Positions 41,466 to 50,588 of a stretch of 64,000 bases of DNA are shown here, piece by piece (the stretch's first letter is position 1; each line of letters opens with the position of its first letter). The notes beneath the pieces are model-generated. The model worked only from the letters and a program-made list of their open reading frames with translations. It was not told the DNA's origin and searched no databases. Position numbers and translations under genes: made by a program. Source of the DNA: Chryseobacterium angstadtii (lineage in GTDB: Bacteria > Bacteroidota > Bacteroidia > Flavobacteriales > Weeksellaceae); assembly GCF_001045465.1 (NCBI RefSeq), contig NZ_LFND01000001.1, positions 806,001 through 870,000 on the forward strand, written 5' to 3'.

Positions 41466-41747
41466 ATGGCCACTAAAAAGCATTTTTTCGTTTCGCTGGA
41501 AGGTGTGGATCTTACAGCCGAACAGTTGAAAAATATTGACAAAGGAATTCAGAATGTCGTTCTTTCTGAATTGTCAAAAATTGATAATACCCAGGCTTTC
41601 GGAGCCCACAGAGACTTCAAAGGATTGGTAAGACCCCTGAAAATTAAAGACTGGTTTCCGTGGGGAATCGTGATTTTCAAGCCGGGAATAGATATTCAGA
41701 GCCAGGTAAAAGAGATCCAGTCTCAGATAAAAAGTTATGGAGGCTAG
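41466..41747 (+). CDS. Hypothetical 93-residue protein, first gene of a two-gene unit
   Basis: I do not recognise this protein. It has no signal peptide or membrane segment; it starts MATKKHFFVSLEGVDLTAEQ, has helices (LKNIDKGIQNVVLSELSKID) and ends GIDIQSQVKEIQSQIKSYGG. Its last 11 bases overlap the start of the next gene, so the two are translationally coupled. The length and the C-terminal GG are reminiscent of precursor peptides, but no core motif is visible, so I do not call it one. Confidence 0.6.
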   Translation: MATKKHFFVSLEGVDLTAEQLKNIDKGIQNVVLSELSKIDNTQAFGAHRDFKGLVRPLKIKDWFPWGIVIFKPGIDIQSQVKEIQSQIKSYGG

Positions 41748-42147
41748 TTCTAGGACTTCAAAAAAAATGTGTCCCAGTTATGTTGGAAAAGTTGGGGCAC
41801 AGCTTTTTGGAGTCGTCAACAATGATGGGAAAGTACAGTTTATTACTCCGCTTACCGTCACAGAGGATTTTCTTGAGCTCAACAAAGATAAAAACAGTCT
41901 GGAACAGAGATTCCGTTTCACCGGGAAATGTGTTGAAAAAGGCTGTGCTCAGTGGGATAATTCAGAATCCAAATGTTCATTATCCCGAAAAGTTCAGAAT
42001 TTAGAGCTGCATAAGGAAGCCGAGCTCTTCTACTGCCCGATCCGGACTCAGTGCAGATGGTTTTCCCAGGATGGAAAAGAAGCTTGCTTTTCCTGCAATG
42101 AGGTCACCAGAAATATGGAAGAGCTTCTCGTACAGATTAAACAATAA
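41737..42147 (+). CDS. Eight-cysteine protein, putative Fe-S or zinc binder
   Basis: The 136-residue product has eight cysteines: 12, 65, 70, 80, 100, 106, 117 and 120. The second half reads CPIRTQCRWFSQDGKEACFS-C, with CP-x4-CRW followed by C-x2-C, and the first half has C-x4-C-x9-C (65, 70, 80). This suggests two metal or Fe-S sites. I cannot name the family. ATG 41737 overlaps the preceding gene; an internal ATG at 41767 is an alternative start. It converges on a JmjC-like cupin gene across a terminator. Confidence 0.65.
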   Translation: MEASSRTSKKMCPSYVGKVGAQLFGVVNNDGKVQFITPLTVTEDFLELNKDKNSLEQRFRFTGKCVEKGCAQWDNSESKCSLSRKVQNLELHKEAELFYCPIRTQCRWFSQDGKEACFSCNEVTRNMEELLVQIKQ

Positions 42148-42148
42148 A

Positions 42149-42177
42149 AAAAGACGCTTCTCATTGAAACGTCTTTT
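42149..42177. terminator. Bidirectional terminator
   Basis: AAAAGACG (42149-42156) and CGTCTTTT (42170-42177) form a stem between the convergent genes at 42147 and 42181. Confidence 0.65.
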
Positions 42178-42180
42178 GTT

Positions 42181-43062
42181 TTATCTTGGTAAGCCTCTTT
42201 TTAGAGCGATTTCGGCTCTTTTAACGGCTACTTTTTCTTTCCAGTCCATGTATTTTTTCTTGAAATTGGACTTCATAATATCATCAAATTTACGCTGCAC
42301 GGTAAGGTTCCATAAAGAATGAGCCTTCACTGCCCAGGATTTGTCCCATGCTCTCAGGGAGATCGAGAAACTTCCGTCCAGGTATTTCATCCAGTGCCAC
42401 CATCCGGTAGGCATAAAAAGTGTATCTCCATGCTCCAGGAAACATTCAATACCTTCTATACCGTCAAGAGCAGGAAATTTTTCAAAATCAGGATTGTCTA
42501 TATCATAATCTTCCAGCGCATAGGTGGCATAAGGGAGCTGATACAGTCTTTCTTTCCATTTGTACTCAAATAGCTTTACATGCTTTCTTCCGTTGAAATG
42601 GGTATGGAAAATATGCGCCATATCAATATCAAAGTGAAGGAAAGTTACAGAGCCTTTTCCTCCGAAAAACATAGAGGGGTATTTATCTAAAAATCCGCCC
42701 ATAAGTTCTTTTGGCGAAATATAATCGTTCAGTAATTTATTGGCATGTTTTATAGGGTCGAAAAAGAAAATTCTCAGATCGGTAGGTTCTCTTTGGATGA
42801 GGTCTATATAATCTGCAAATTTCATTTTAGCAGTAGGCGTATTGATGGGAGCAGCAGGATCGGCTTTCGCAGAATCATAAAGAGGAACTTCTACATCACC
42901 TACCACTTCCTTTACATAATCCATAGTCCACTTCTGGTAAGCAGGCCATTTTCTTGCCATATTTTTGATGACAACGGGCCTTCTGGGCTTTAGATATTTT
43001 TCCATGAACTCTTCCTGAGTAATATCATCTACAACATCTATAGGCTTTAAAATAATTCCCAT
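42181..43062 (-). CDS. Cupin-like (JmjC-type) 2OG-dependent oxygenase
   Basis: A 293-residue cytoplasmic protein of the cupin_8/JmjC-like type: N-terminal RPVVIKNMARKWPAYQKW as in that family, LHFDIDMAHIFHTHFNGRK with the HxD iron pair (~ residue 160) and PTGWWHWMKYLDGSFSIS with the distal His (~ 225). It should hydroxylate a protein or small molecule using Fe(II) and 2-oxoglutarate; the substrate is unknown. The opposite-strand cysteine-rich pair ends 34 bp away. Confidence 0.85.
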   Translation of the reverse strand: MGIILKPIDVVDDITQEEFMEKYLKPRRPVVIKNMARKWPAYQKWTMDYVKEVVGDVEVPLYDSAKADPAAPINTPTAKMKFADYIDLIQREPTDLRIFFFDPIKHANKLLNDYISPKELMGGFLDKYPSMFFGGKGSVTFLHFDIDMAHIFHTHFNGRKHVKLFEYKWKERLYQLPYATYALEDYDIDNPDFEKFPALDGIEGIECFLEHGDTLFMPTGWWHWMKYLDGSFSISLRAWDKSWAVKAHSLWNLTVQRKFDDIMKSNFKKKYMDWKEKVAVKRAEIALKRGLPR

Positions 43063-43431
43063 TCTATAAATTTTATGTTACAAAATTATTAAATAAATAT
43101 ATATGAATCAGTGTTTAAGTTTTTTTTAATCTATGATTCAAATCACTTTTAACTATTTAGAATAAATAAGAATTTAAAAATTGATCCTTTCCTGAGAAGT
43201 ACCAGGATTTTCCTTCTTATAAGACAATGTTTTCTTCAAAAATGTTACAGCCGGATAAAATGAAATGATAAAATCCGGATTAAAATTATCAATAAGATTT
43301 TAAAGAATTAGCATACCAAACGAATTTTAATAATAAAATTGACAGACTGCTGTTCAGAACAAAATAATCTTGATTTTTAATCTAATAAGCTTCTTTAAAA
43401 GTCTGAGTTTTTAAAACTTTTTACCGAAAGG
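43063..43431. other. AT-rich intergenic region, no gene seen
   Basis: Non-coding stretch between the divergent cupin and outer-membrane barrel genes. I find no open frame, strong repeat or RNA structure here beyond AT-rich runs. Confidence 0.4.
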
Positions 43432-43461
43432 TTGAATATATCAAAAATATAACTATGTTTG
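43432..43461 (+). promoter_or_regulatory. Promoter of the outer-membrane barrel gene
   Basis: TTG (43432-43434) and TATGTTTG (43454-43461) are 19 bp apart, an excellent fit to the Bacteroidota consensus. The leader before the ATG is about 90 bases, long enough to hold control elements. Confidence 0.65.
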
Positions 43462-43558
43462 TAGTGATAATTAATTTAACCTTTATCAATAAAATACATC
43501 TTTATAAAAAGTGTAACAAAAAACACAAGCTAAGAACTAATTAGGCAAATAATAAATT

Positions 43559-46237
43559 ATGAAAGGAAAGATTTCTCTACTTCTGATGCTTTTTTTCACC
43601 GTGCTCACATTTGCACAGAAAACAGTATCAGGGAAAATTACCGATGAAGACGGATCTGCTATCCCGAGCGCCAGCGTTACCATAGAAGAGCCGGGTAAAG
43701 ATGCGATTCTGGCATACGGTATTACCAATTCCAAAGGGGAATATAAAGTAACATTTACTTCTTCGGAAGCCAATGTAGATCTGAAAGTAAAAGCATTCAA
43801 CCAAAAACCCCTTATCAAACAGATCAGCAACAGCGATCAGACGCTTACCTTCAAAATGCAGTCTGAAGCTACAGAAATAAAAGAAGTACAGCTGAAAACC
43901 AAAATGATCACCGCTAGAGGAGATACCATTGCTTATGATCTTAAAGCTTTCGAAAATAAAGGCGACAGAACACTGGCCGATGTAATGAGAAAAATTCCGG
44001 GGATTGAAGTGAATAAAGACGGAACCATCCTTTATCAGGGAAATGCCATCAATAAATTCTATGTCAATGGAAAAGATCTAATGGAAGGAGGATACGGAAC
44101 CATCAACAACTCGCTTCCAAAAGATGCGGTGCAGAAAGTGGAAGTGCTTGAAAACCACCAGCCCGTAAAAATTCTTCAGGACAAAGTTCCTTCTGATCAG
44201 GCAGCCATCAATATCAAACTGAAAAAAGCCGTTACCATGACCGGAAGAGGAGAAGTAGGATCCGGTTTCGGAGATCCATGGCTGTGGAATGTAAAACTTA
44301 CCCCAATGTTTTTCGGGCAGAAAAGCCAGTGGGTAGTGAATTACAAGACCAATAATATGGGGGAACAGGTAGAAAATGAAGGAAATATCCTGGCTTTCGG
44401 AAACAGATTCGAAGGACGAAGAATTAATGCTTCCCAGAATGACTGGCTGAATGTAGAAAATGCCAGTACGCCCAACCTCCCGGTAAAAAGATATTTAATG
44501 AACAACGTTCACTATCTGTCTGCCAACTATCTCACCAATATTGATAAAAAGAAAGAGTGGGAGCTTAAAGCCAATGCCAATTATACCAATAATGCAGTGG
44601 AAAGAGAATCTTACAGCCAGACCGATTATTTCGGAGGAAGTTCCAACTTTACCAATATTTTTAATAATTTTTATACAGATAAAGCCAAAGGAGAATTGAT
44701 ATTTACAAAGAATGCAAAAAAAGGATTCTTTAAAAATACCACAAGCTTCTCCCAGTACTGGAATGCAGACAGAGGAATTGTTGACAGAACAGATGCGAAA
44801 GACGGTACACAGAGACATGCAGATGAAGCGGTAGAATCTCCTACAACATCATTCCAAAACTCATTGAGTACCATCATCCCGTGGAAAGAAAAAATGGTGA
44901 ATGTTTTATCTTTCGTGAGTTATCAGACAGACAAACAAAATCTGGAAGTTTCCCCATCCTCTTATCTGGAGATCCCGGGATTTACACCAACACCTGGCAG
45001 TGATTTCGTTCGTCAGAATTTAAGACTTAAAACTTTAGAAGCCAACCATTCTGCCAATATCAGTTTTTCAGCGAAAGGATGGACATTTACTCCGGAAGTT
45101 GGATTTAATTTCAAAACAACAGACCTGGTTTCAGATTTATCGAATATGACAACTACGGGAGTACTTCCCACACAGTATAGCAACGATCTGAGATACACAA
45201 CCGCAACCCCTTACGGAAGTGTAGGGCTAAACTATAAGAGCGAATCCTGGATGTTGTATGCAAACTTTCCTGTAAACTCCAATAATATTAAAGCGGACGA
45301 TCCGTTAAGAAGCGTTTCAAAAACAGTCAATAAAGTTACTTTTGAACCGAATGTTTTTGCACAGTATACTTTTGCTTCTTTCTGGAAAGCTTCGGTAAGT
45401 GCTAATATCAATAATAATTTCGGAGAAATAAATACAGCTTATTCCGGATTTCTGATGACTTCACCAAGCGGTATTAATGCAATGGACATCAATAATCCTA
45501 TTCCTCAGAACAACAATAAATCTGCAGGAACGAGAATAGAGTACAGAAACCCTCTGAATAATTTATTCTTCAATGTGAGTTACAGATTTTCTGATGCCAA
45601 AAGAAACCTGATCTCCAACCCAACCATCAACGGGCCGGGATACAGCATCATGCAGTATATAGAAAAAGATAACCACATTCTAAACAATGCATACAGTGCC
45701 GAAGTAGGAAAATACTTCCCGAAATTCAAGACCAATGCTTCATTGAGCTACAGCAACAGTACAGCAAAATCTGATGCTTTCTTAAATAATGAAGCTTTTA
45801 CGAACAACAACAACAGCCAGTCTTACGGCATTAAATTCAACAATACCTATTTCAGCTGGATGAGTGTGGATTATAATGCAAGTATTTCCAGAACAAAACA
45901 AACCAGTACAGGAAAGATCAACTCAAGCGCTATCAGAACAGGGTTTACACACAATCTTGGTGTTTTCTTCTATCCTGTTGAAGACCATACGATTGGATTC
46001 AATTGGGATCAGGTTAATACCAATGCAGCCGACCAGAAATACCACAACGGGTTCTATGATGTGTCCTATCAGTTTACCTGGGCTAAAAAGAAAATAGATT
46101 TCGAAATTAAATGGATGAATATTGCCAATAAAAAAGTATTTGAAACCTATGATATCAATACCACGAATATTACGCTTACAAGATATCAGCTGCGTCCAAG
46201 CCAGGTGATGTTTACCGTAAAATTCAACTTTAAGTAA
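43559..46237 (+). CDS. Outer-membrane beta-barrel protein with carboxypeptidase-like regulatory domain
   Basis: An 892-residue protein with a signal peptide (KISLLLMLFFTVLTFAQ), a beta-sandwich regulatory domain (TVSGKITDEDGSAIPSASVT, residues ~20-105), a plug-like segment (DVMRKIPGIEVNKDGTILYQ, INKFYVNGKDLMEGG, ~ 140-230) and a large barrel ending in a aromatic-rich F-x-F (VMFTVKFNFK). It resembles TonB-dependent transporters but has no clear TonB box. It probably imports or exports an unknown ligand. A GLPGLI gene lies downstream, which commonly accompanies such proteins. Confidence 0.85.
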   Translation: MKGKISLLLMLFFTVLTFAQKTVSGKITDEDGSAIPSASVTIEEPGKDAILAYGITNSKGEYKVTFTSSEANVDLKVKAFNQKPLIKQISNSDQTLTFKMQSEATEIKEVQLKTKMITARGDTIAYDLKAFENKGDRTLADVMRKIPGIEVNKDGTILYQGNAINKFYVNGKDLMEGGYGTINNSLPKDAVQKVEVLENHQPVKILQDKVPSDQAAINIKLKKAVTMTGRGEVGSGFGDPWLWNVKLTPMFFGQKSQWVVNYKTNNMGEQVENEGNILAFGNRFEGRRINASQNDWLNVENASTPNLPVKRYLMNNVHYLSANYLTNIDKKKEWELKANANYTNNAVERESYSQTDYFGGSSNFTNIFNNFYTDKAKGELIFTKNAKKGFFKNTTSFSQYWNADRGIVDRTDAKDGTQRHADEAVESPTTSFQNSLSTIIPWKEKMVNVLSFVSYQTDKQNLEVSPSSYLEIPGFTPTPGSDFVRQNLRLKTLEANHSANISFSAKGWTFTPEVGFNFKTTDLVSDLSNMTTTGVLPTQYSNDLRYTTATPYGSVGLNYKSESWMLYANFPVNSNNIKADDPLRSVSKTVNKVTFEPNVFAQYTFASFWKASVSANINNNFGEINTAYSGFLMTSPSGINAMDINNPIPQNNNKSAGTRIEYRNPLNNLFFNVSYRFSDAKRNLISNPTINGPGYSIMQYIEKDNHILNNAYSAEVGKYFPKFKTNASLSYSNSTAKSDAFLNNEAFTNNNNSQSYGIKFNNTYFSWMSVDYNASISRTKQTSTGKINSSAIRTGFTHNLGVFFYPVEDHTIGFNWDQVNTNAADQKYHNGFYDVSYQFTWAKKKIDFEIKWMNIANKKVFETYDINTTNITLTRYQLRPSQVMFTVKFNFK

Positions 46238-46258
46238 TTCTACACAACAATAAATATA

Positions 46259-46285
46259 AAAACCAATCTCGGCGAGATTGGTTTT
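46259..46285. terminator. Terminator after the barrel gene
   Basis: AAAACCAATCTC (46259-46270) and GAGATTGGTTTT (46274-46285) pair around GGC, followed by TT. It faces the convergent DinB gene. Confidence 0.8.
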
Positions 46286-46309
46286 TTGTTTGAGAGCTAT
46301 TTTGTGTTT

Positions 46310-46807
46310 CTAAAATCCCTGGTTGTCTGCCGATGGGCCGTAACTTCCGGGAAGAGGAATGTCATTCAGTCTGTAATAAACGCCCAGCTGAGCCCTGTGG
46401 TGCGTAATCTGATTCAGAGAATGGCGGATAGATCCATACTTCGTCCATTTAGCCACTTCATGGCCATTATTTTTCAAAGCCCAGTATTCATTGAGATCTT
46501 CTTCTTTAGCATTTTGAAGAGATTCCTGTGCTGATTTGAAATTCTCATCCAGAGTCTGCAGAAGATCCTCCTTTGTAGATAAATGCTTAGGTTGATAATC
46601 ACCTTTGGCAAAATCAAGATCAGACGTTTTCAGCATCGTGTCCGGCCATCCGAAAATCTCCGAAATATGGGTGGCAAGCGGCATCATTTTCATGCTTTTC
46701 TCATGCGGAGCATAGTCGTTTTTTCCTTCAGGATAAGCTTCGAAAAACTTCCTGGTCGTCTGGTATTCGGCTTCGAACTCGTCTCTGAATTGTGATAAAG
46801 TATCCAT
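46310..46807 (-). CDS. DinB-family protein
   Basis: DinB/YfiT-like proteins are four-helix bundles with a metal site; many are stress-linked thiol S-transferases. The 165-residue protein shows the helix with PLATHISEIFGWP and the histidine pattern RHSLNQITHHRAQLGVYYR, giving the three-histidine site. Reaction unknown. It is convergent with the barrel gene and divergent from the GLPGLI gene. Confidence 0.85.
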   Translation of the reverse strand: MDTLSQFRDEFEAEYQTTRKFFEAYPEGKNDYAPHEKSMKMMPLATHISEIFGWPDTMLKTSDLDFAKGDYQPKHLSTKEDLLQTLDENFKSAQESLQNAKEEDLNEYWALKNNGHEVAKWTKYGSIRHSLNQITHHRAQLGVYYRLNDIPLPGSYGPSADNQGF

Positions 46808-47055
46808 AAGTTTTTGTTTTTTAAGTACATAAAGTTAAAGCTTTTGTAATGGAAAATATTCTAAAGGAATTATAATTTTATAAACGAAATAAACCAAAGA
46901 AATAGAGGAGTCATAAAAAACGGAACTCAAAAAATGGAAAATCAGAGAAATTATATAGTATTGATATTCAGCAATTTATAATAAGGTGAATAATATTTTT
47001 AAAAAAACTGTAACATATTTTATCAGTTGCTAACTAATTAGTAAACATTATTACA

Positions 47056-47967
47056 ATGAAAAATTTATTCTCTGTATTCTTTATCGCACTTTTTGCCTTT
47101 GCATCTGCGCAGGACTCTAAAGACGCAAAAGAAACCGCCAACCGTTTTTTCTACGAACTTACTTTTAAACCGAAGAAAGATTCGGCTAAACTGGATAAAG
47201 TGGTTGCCATCTTAGATATTACAAGTAAAAAATCAATTTACCAGGACTATACAATTCCGGCTCAGGATTCTATAATCAAAATAGCCGTTGAAGAGATGGA
47301 AAAGACAAAAACCTGGAAAGATATATCCAAACTCATTAAAATGCCTAAGTTTTCATATAAAATTATTAAAACTTATCCTGATATGAAGGAGCAGTATCTT
47401 GATAGAGTGAGTATGAACCTGTTCGGCTTTGACGATGATGTTAAATTTAGCTGGAATATTTTACCGGAAAAAGAAAAAGTAGGAGAATATAATACTCAAA
47501 AAGCAACCACTGAATTTGGAGGAAGAAAATGGACTGCCTGGTTCAGTACAGATATTCCTTTTCAGGATGGACCGTACAAATTTTATGGCCTTCCAGGGTT
47601 AATTGTTAAAGTTGAAGATTCAGAGAAAAACTATTCCTGGAAGCTTAGCGGAAACAAGAAGATTGCGGATTATGAGGAAATGTCTTACTCGGATAAAATT
47701 AATGCTAAATATGGAGTCCCTCATACGGTAACGCCAACAACAAAGGAAAAATTTGAAAAGGCCTATGCAAGCTTTAAGCAGGATCCATTGGCAGAAACGC
47801 GCCAGAGAGTTACACCGGAAATGATGAGTATGAAAATGCCGGGCTCAGATATCACCATTGGAGAAATGATGAAGAAGCAGGAAAAAATAGCGAAAGACTT
47901 TTTTAACTCGAATGATAATCCAATAGAAATTAAGGCAGCTGCTACAACAGAGAAGAAGAAAAAATAA
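47056..47967 (+). CDS. GLPGLI-family secreted protein
   Basis: The 303-residue protein has a signal peptide (KNLFSVFFIALFAFASAQ) and the family-defining motif YKFYGLPGLIVKVEDSEKNY (~ residue 175). GLPGLI proteins are widespread in Bacteroidota, often several per genome and often beside TonB-like outer-membrane genes; their role is unknown. The C-terminus is charged (ATTEKKKK). It is about 820 bp from the outer-membrane barrel gene with a DinB gene on the other strand in between. Confidence 0.88.
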   Translation: MKNLFSVFFIALFAFASAQDSKDAKETANRFFYELTFKPKKDSAKLDKVVAILDITSKKSIYQDYTIPAQDSIIKIAVEEMEKTKTWKDISKLIKMPKFSYKIIKTYPDMKEQYLDRVSMNLFGFDDDVKFSWNILPEKEKVGEYNTQKATTEFGGRKWTAWFSTDIPFQDGPYKFYGLPGLIVKVEDSEKNYSWKLSGNKKIADYEEMSYSDKINAKYGVPHTVTPTTKEKFEKAYASFKQDPLAETRQRVTPEMMSMKMPGSDITIGEMMKKQEKIAKDFFNSNDNPIEIKAAATTEKKKK

Positions 47968-48072
47968 GCATTCATATCAACTAAATTATATCTTGAATCA
48001 ACCCGGATACAGCAATGTATTTGGGTTGATTTCTTTCATGCCTGTTGTTATTTAGATTAAATTTAAATAGCG

Positions 48073-48080
48073 TATATTTG
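48073..48080 (+). promoter_or_regulatory. feo operon promoter -7 box
   Basis: TATATTTG is a perfect Bacteroidota -7 box, 21 bp before the TTG start of feoA. A -33 TTG at 48045 is 25 bp upstream, longer than usual. Confidence 0.5.
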
Positions 48081-48101
48081 CCTTTACAAAAAATATGGGT
48101 T

Positions 48102-48356
48102 TTGAAACAGAAGGACTTACATACATTAAGCGCATTCCCTAAAAACAAAATGGGGAAGATTTTGGGTTATGATAACGATCACCTGAAAATGCCTAACAAA
48201 ATCATAGAAATGGGACTGCTTCCGGAAACAATTTTCAGAATATTGTATCAGGCTCCTTTCAATGGTCCTATGTATGTAGAATTTGGAGAAGAAAAAAGCC
48301 GTATCGCTCTACGCGAAGAAGAAGGGAATTATATCATTGTTGAAGAATTGAATTAA
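48102..48356 (+). CDS. feoA: FeoA-like small SH3 domain protein
   Basis: FeoA is a small cytoplasmic partner of the ferrous iron transporter FeoB. I start at TTG 48102 (LKQKDLHTLSAFPKNKMGKI), because the -7 box at 48073 would lie inside any earlier start; an ATG at 48095 is out of frame. The 84-residue product has the SH3-like pattern MPNKIIEMGLLPETIFRIL, with MGL and then VEFGEEKSRIALREEE. Its stop overlaps the feoB ATG by one base. The TTG start and the short leader fit. Confidence 0.82.
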   Translation: MKQKDLHTLSAFPKNKMGKILGYDNDHLKMPNKIIEMGLLPETIFRILYQAPFNGPMYVEFGEEKSRIALREEEGNYIIVEELN

Positions 48357-50389
48357 TGCAGGTAAATAAGAAAAAACAGGTCCTTTTAGTAGGGAATCCC
48401 AATGTAGGAAAGTCTACGGTTTTCAATGCATTGTGCAACAAAAAACAGAAAACCGGAAATTATGCAGGGGTTACCGTTGCAAGCCATTCCGGAAAATACA
48501 TCTATAAAGACGAAGAAGTTGAGGTAGTTGACTTACCGGGCTCATACAGCGTCTATCCAAGCTCGGAAGATGAAGCCATTTTTTCCAAATTTCTTATTGA
48601 CGAGCAAAAAAATTATGAAGGAGTAATTTATATTCTTGAGGCTTTGAGCCTGAAAAGAGGATTACTCTTATTTCAGCAGATACAGGATCTCGGAATTCCG
48701 ATGATTCTGGTCGTTAACCAGATTGACCAGGCCGAAAGAAGGGGAATCAGCATTGATATTCAGAAGTTTTCTGAAGCGCTCGGCATTAAAATCATTCAGA
48801 CCAATGCCAAAGAGCAGATCGGAATAGAGGAAATCAAAGAAGCCGTTCTTAAAAATGGTTTTACAAAAACAGAGACGGTATCCTTTGAAACACCGAATGA
48901 ACATAAAGATTTCATTAAAAAAATAGCGGCTCACAAGGGCCTTGATAACGAATATAAAGCATGGATGAGCCTTTCTTCCGGAACAGATCTCGGAAGAATA
49001 GATTCCATAAAAGACCTGCTGAATGAAACGGATTCGAAAAGCCTGGTGCCTAAAAGACTTCAGGTTCAGGAAACGGTAAGAAGATATCAGAATGTAGACC
49101 GGATATTAGCGGATGTAATCTCTAAAAAAGCCCAGTTCAAAGAACTTCTGACAGAAAAATTAGATAAAGTACTGGTCCATAAATTCTGGGGCTACGTGAT
49201 TTTCCTCATGATCCTGTTGGTCATTTTCCAAAGTGTTTTCTTTCTGGCCGAATATCCAATGAACTGGATTGATGATACTTTCTCCTGGCTGGCAGCCTTC
49301 ACCGGAGAACATTTGCCGGAAGGACCAATCAATTCACTGATTTCAAATGGAATTGTGCCGGGAATCGGAGGAATTGTTGTTTTTGCCCCGCAGATTGGGA
49401 TTTTACTGTATTTCTTATACTTACTGGAAGATTCAGGATATATGGCGAGAGTGGTTTTCCTGATGGACAGACTGCTTCGTCCGTTCGGACTGAACGGAAA
49501 AAGTATCGTTCCTCTGGTATCAGGAACTGCATGTGCTATTCCGGCCGTAATCTCTACGAGAAATATTGAAAATGTAAAGGAAAGACTTCTCACGATATTG
49601 GTAACACCTTTCATGACGTGTTCCGCAAGACTTCCGGTTTACAGTATCATTATCGGACTGATTATTTCAGATGGATCATTCCTCGGAATTCAATACAAAG
49701 CGCTGGTGCTGATGGGAATGTATCTTTTAGGATTTCTTGTTGCTTTACTTTCAGCAGCAATTCTGAAAAGATTTATCAAAAGCGAAGGCAAAACTTATCT
49801 GGTGATGGATCTTCCTACCTATAAAAAGCCACTTTTCGGGTATGATTTTAAAATGGTCCTGGGGAAAGTCTGGGATTTCATTACCGGTGCTGGGAAAATT
49901 ATTTTTATTGTAAGTATTATCATTTGGTTTCTAAGCTACTTCGGCCCAAAACAGAATCCGGATCAATTTGTGGCAACCAATGTAGAATTGGATCATTCCT
50001 ATCTGGCTAAAATGGGGAAAGGAATAGAACCTCTTATTGAACCTTTAGGCTACGACTGGAAAATGGGCGTGGGAATTCTGACAAGCTTTGTGGCAAGAGA
50101 AGTTTTCGTAGGAACCATGTCTACCCTTTACAGCCTGGAAGATGATGCTCCTGAAGTGAAAGTGATTGATAAAATGAGAAGAGACGTGAAACCGGATGGC
50201 GGAAAAGTGTTCAGCTTTGCTACAGGAATTTCCGTACTTTTATTCTATGCATTTGCAATGCAGTGTGTTTCTACACTTGCAGTAGTCTACAGAGAAACCA
50301 AAAGCTGGAAATGGACCGGCTTTCAGGTAGTCATGATGACAGGTTTGGCATATTTTGTGTCGTTGATAGCATATCAGATTTTAAAATAA
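48356..50389 (+). CDS. feoB: Ferrous iron transport protein FeoB
   Basis: FeoB is the inner-membrane transporter with an N-terminal G-protein domain. The 677-residue protein has G1 GNPNVGKSTVFN, NYAGVTV, G3 DLPGSYSVYP and G4 NQID, then a helical GDI-like spacer, then the membrane part with gate motifs (SGTACAIPAVIST, FMTCSARLPVYS, and a second gate repeat). Length is a little short of the E. coli form but in range for Bacteroidota. The stop overlaps the start of the cysteine-rich peptide gene. Confidence 0.96.
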   Translation: MQVNKKKQVLLVGNPNVGKSTVFNALCNKKQKTGNYAGVTVASHSGKYIYKDEEVEVVDLPGSYSVYPSSEDEAIFSKFLIDEQKNYEGVIYILEALSLKRGLLLFQQIQDLGIPMILVVNQIDQAERRGISIDIQKFSEALGIKIIQTNAKEQIGIEEIKEAVLKNGFTKTETVSFETPNEHKDFIKKIAAHKGLDNEYKAWMSLSSGTDLGRIDSIKDLLNETDSKSLVPKRLQVQETVRRYQNVDRILADVISKKAQFKELLTEKLDKVLVHKFWGYVIFLMILLVIFQSVFFLAEYPMNWIDDTFSWLAAFTGEHLPEGPINSLISNGIVPGIGGIVVFAPQIGILLYFLYLLEDSGYMARVVFLMDRLLRPFGLNGKSIVPLVSGTACAIPAVISTRNIENVKERLLTILVTPFMTCSARLPVYSIIIGLIISDGSFLGIQYKALVLMGMYLLGFLVALLSAAILKRFIKSEGKTYLVMDLPTYKKPLFGYDFKMVLGKVWDFITGAGKIIFIVSIIIWFLSYFGPKQNPDQFVATNVELDHSYLAKMGKGIEPLIEPLGYDWKMGVGILTSFVAREVFVGTMSTLYSLEDDAPEVKVIDKMRRDVKPDGGKVFSFATGISVLLFYAFAMQCVSTLAVVYRETKSWKWTGFQVVMMTGLAYFVSLIAYQILK

Positions 50390-50541
50390 TGGATACTTCA
50401 TTAATTTTTCAATACGTTATTATTGTATTGGTTGTAGCATTTGCGTGTTACTCTTTATTCAAAGTGCTGAAGAAGAATTTTGCACCGAAAAAATTCAGCT
50501 CCAAAAGATCAGCCTGCGATAAAGATTGCGGCTGTTCATGA
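50389..50541 (+). CDS. FeoB-associated cysteine-rich membrane peptide
   Basis: From ATG 50389 (which overlaps the feoB stop TAA by one base) the product is 50 residues: a membrane span (FQYVIIVLVVAFACYSLFKV) and a basic tail ending CDKDCGCS. FeoB-associated cysteine-rich proteins (the FeoB_associated family) occur at this place in Bacteroidota. The cluster CxxxCxC is expected to bind iron. A longer frame upstream in the same phase overlaps feoB and is not used. It is likely part of the feoA-feoB operon. Confidence 0.78.
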   Translation: MDTSLIFQYVIIVLVVAFACYSLFKVLKKNFAPKKFSSKRSACDKDCGCS

Positions 50542-50588
50542 TCCTGTTTTTAAGCTTATAATTGAAAAAATTGTAGTAATTTCATTTT

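Noticed and set aside
41466..41747. RiPP precursor peptide
   Set aside because: The 93-residue protein looks like a folded soluble protein, without a leader/core boundary or a Cys/Ser/Thr-rich core.
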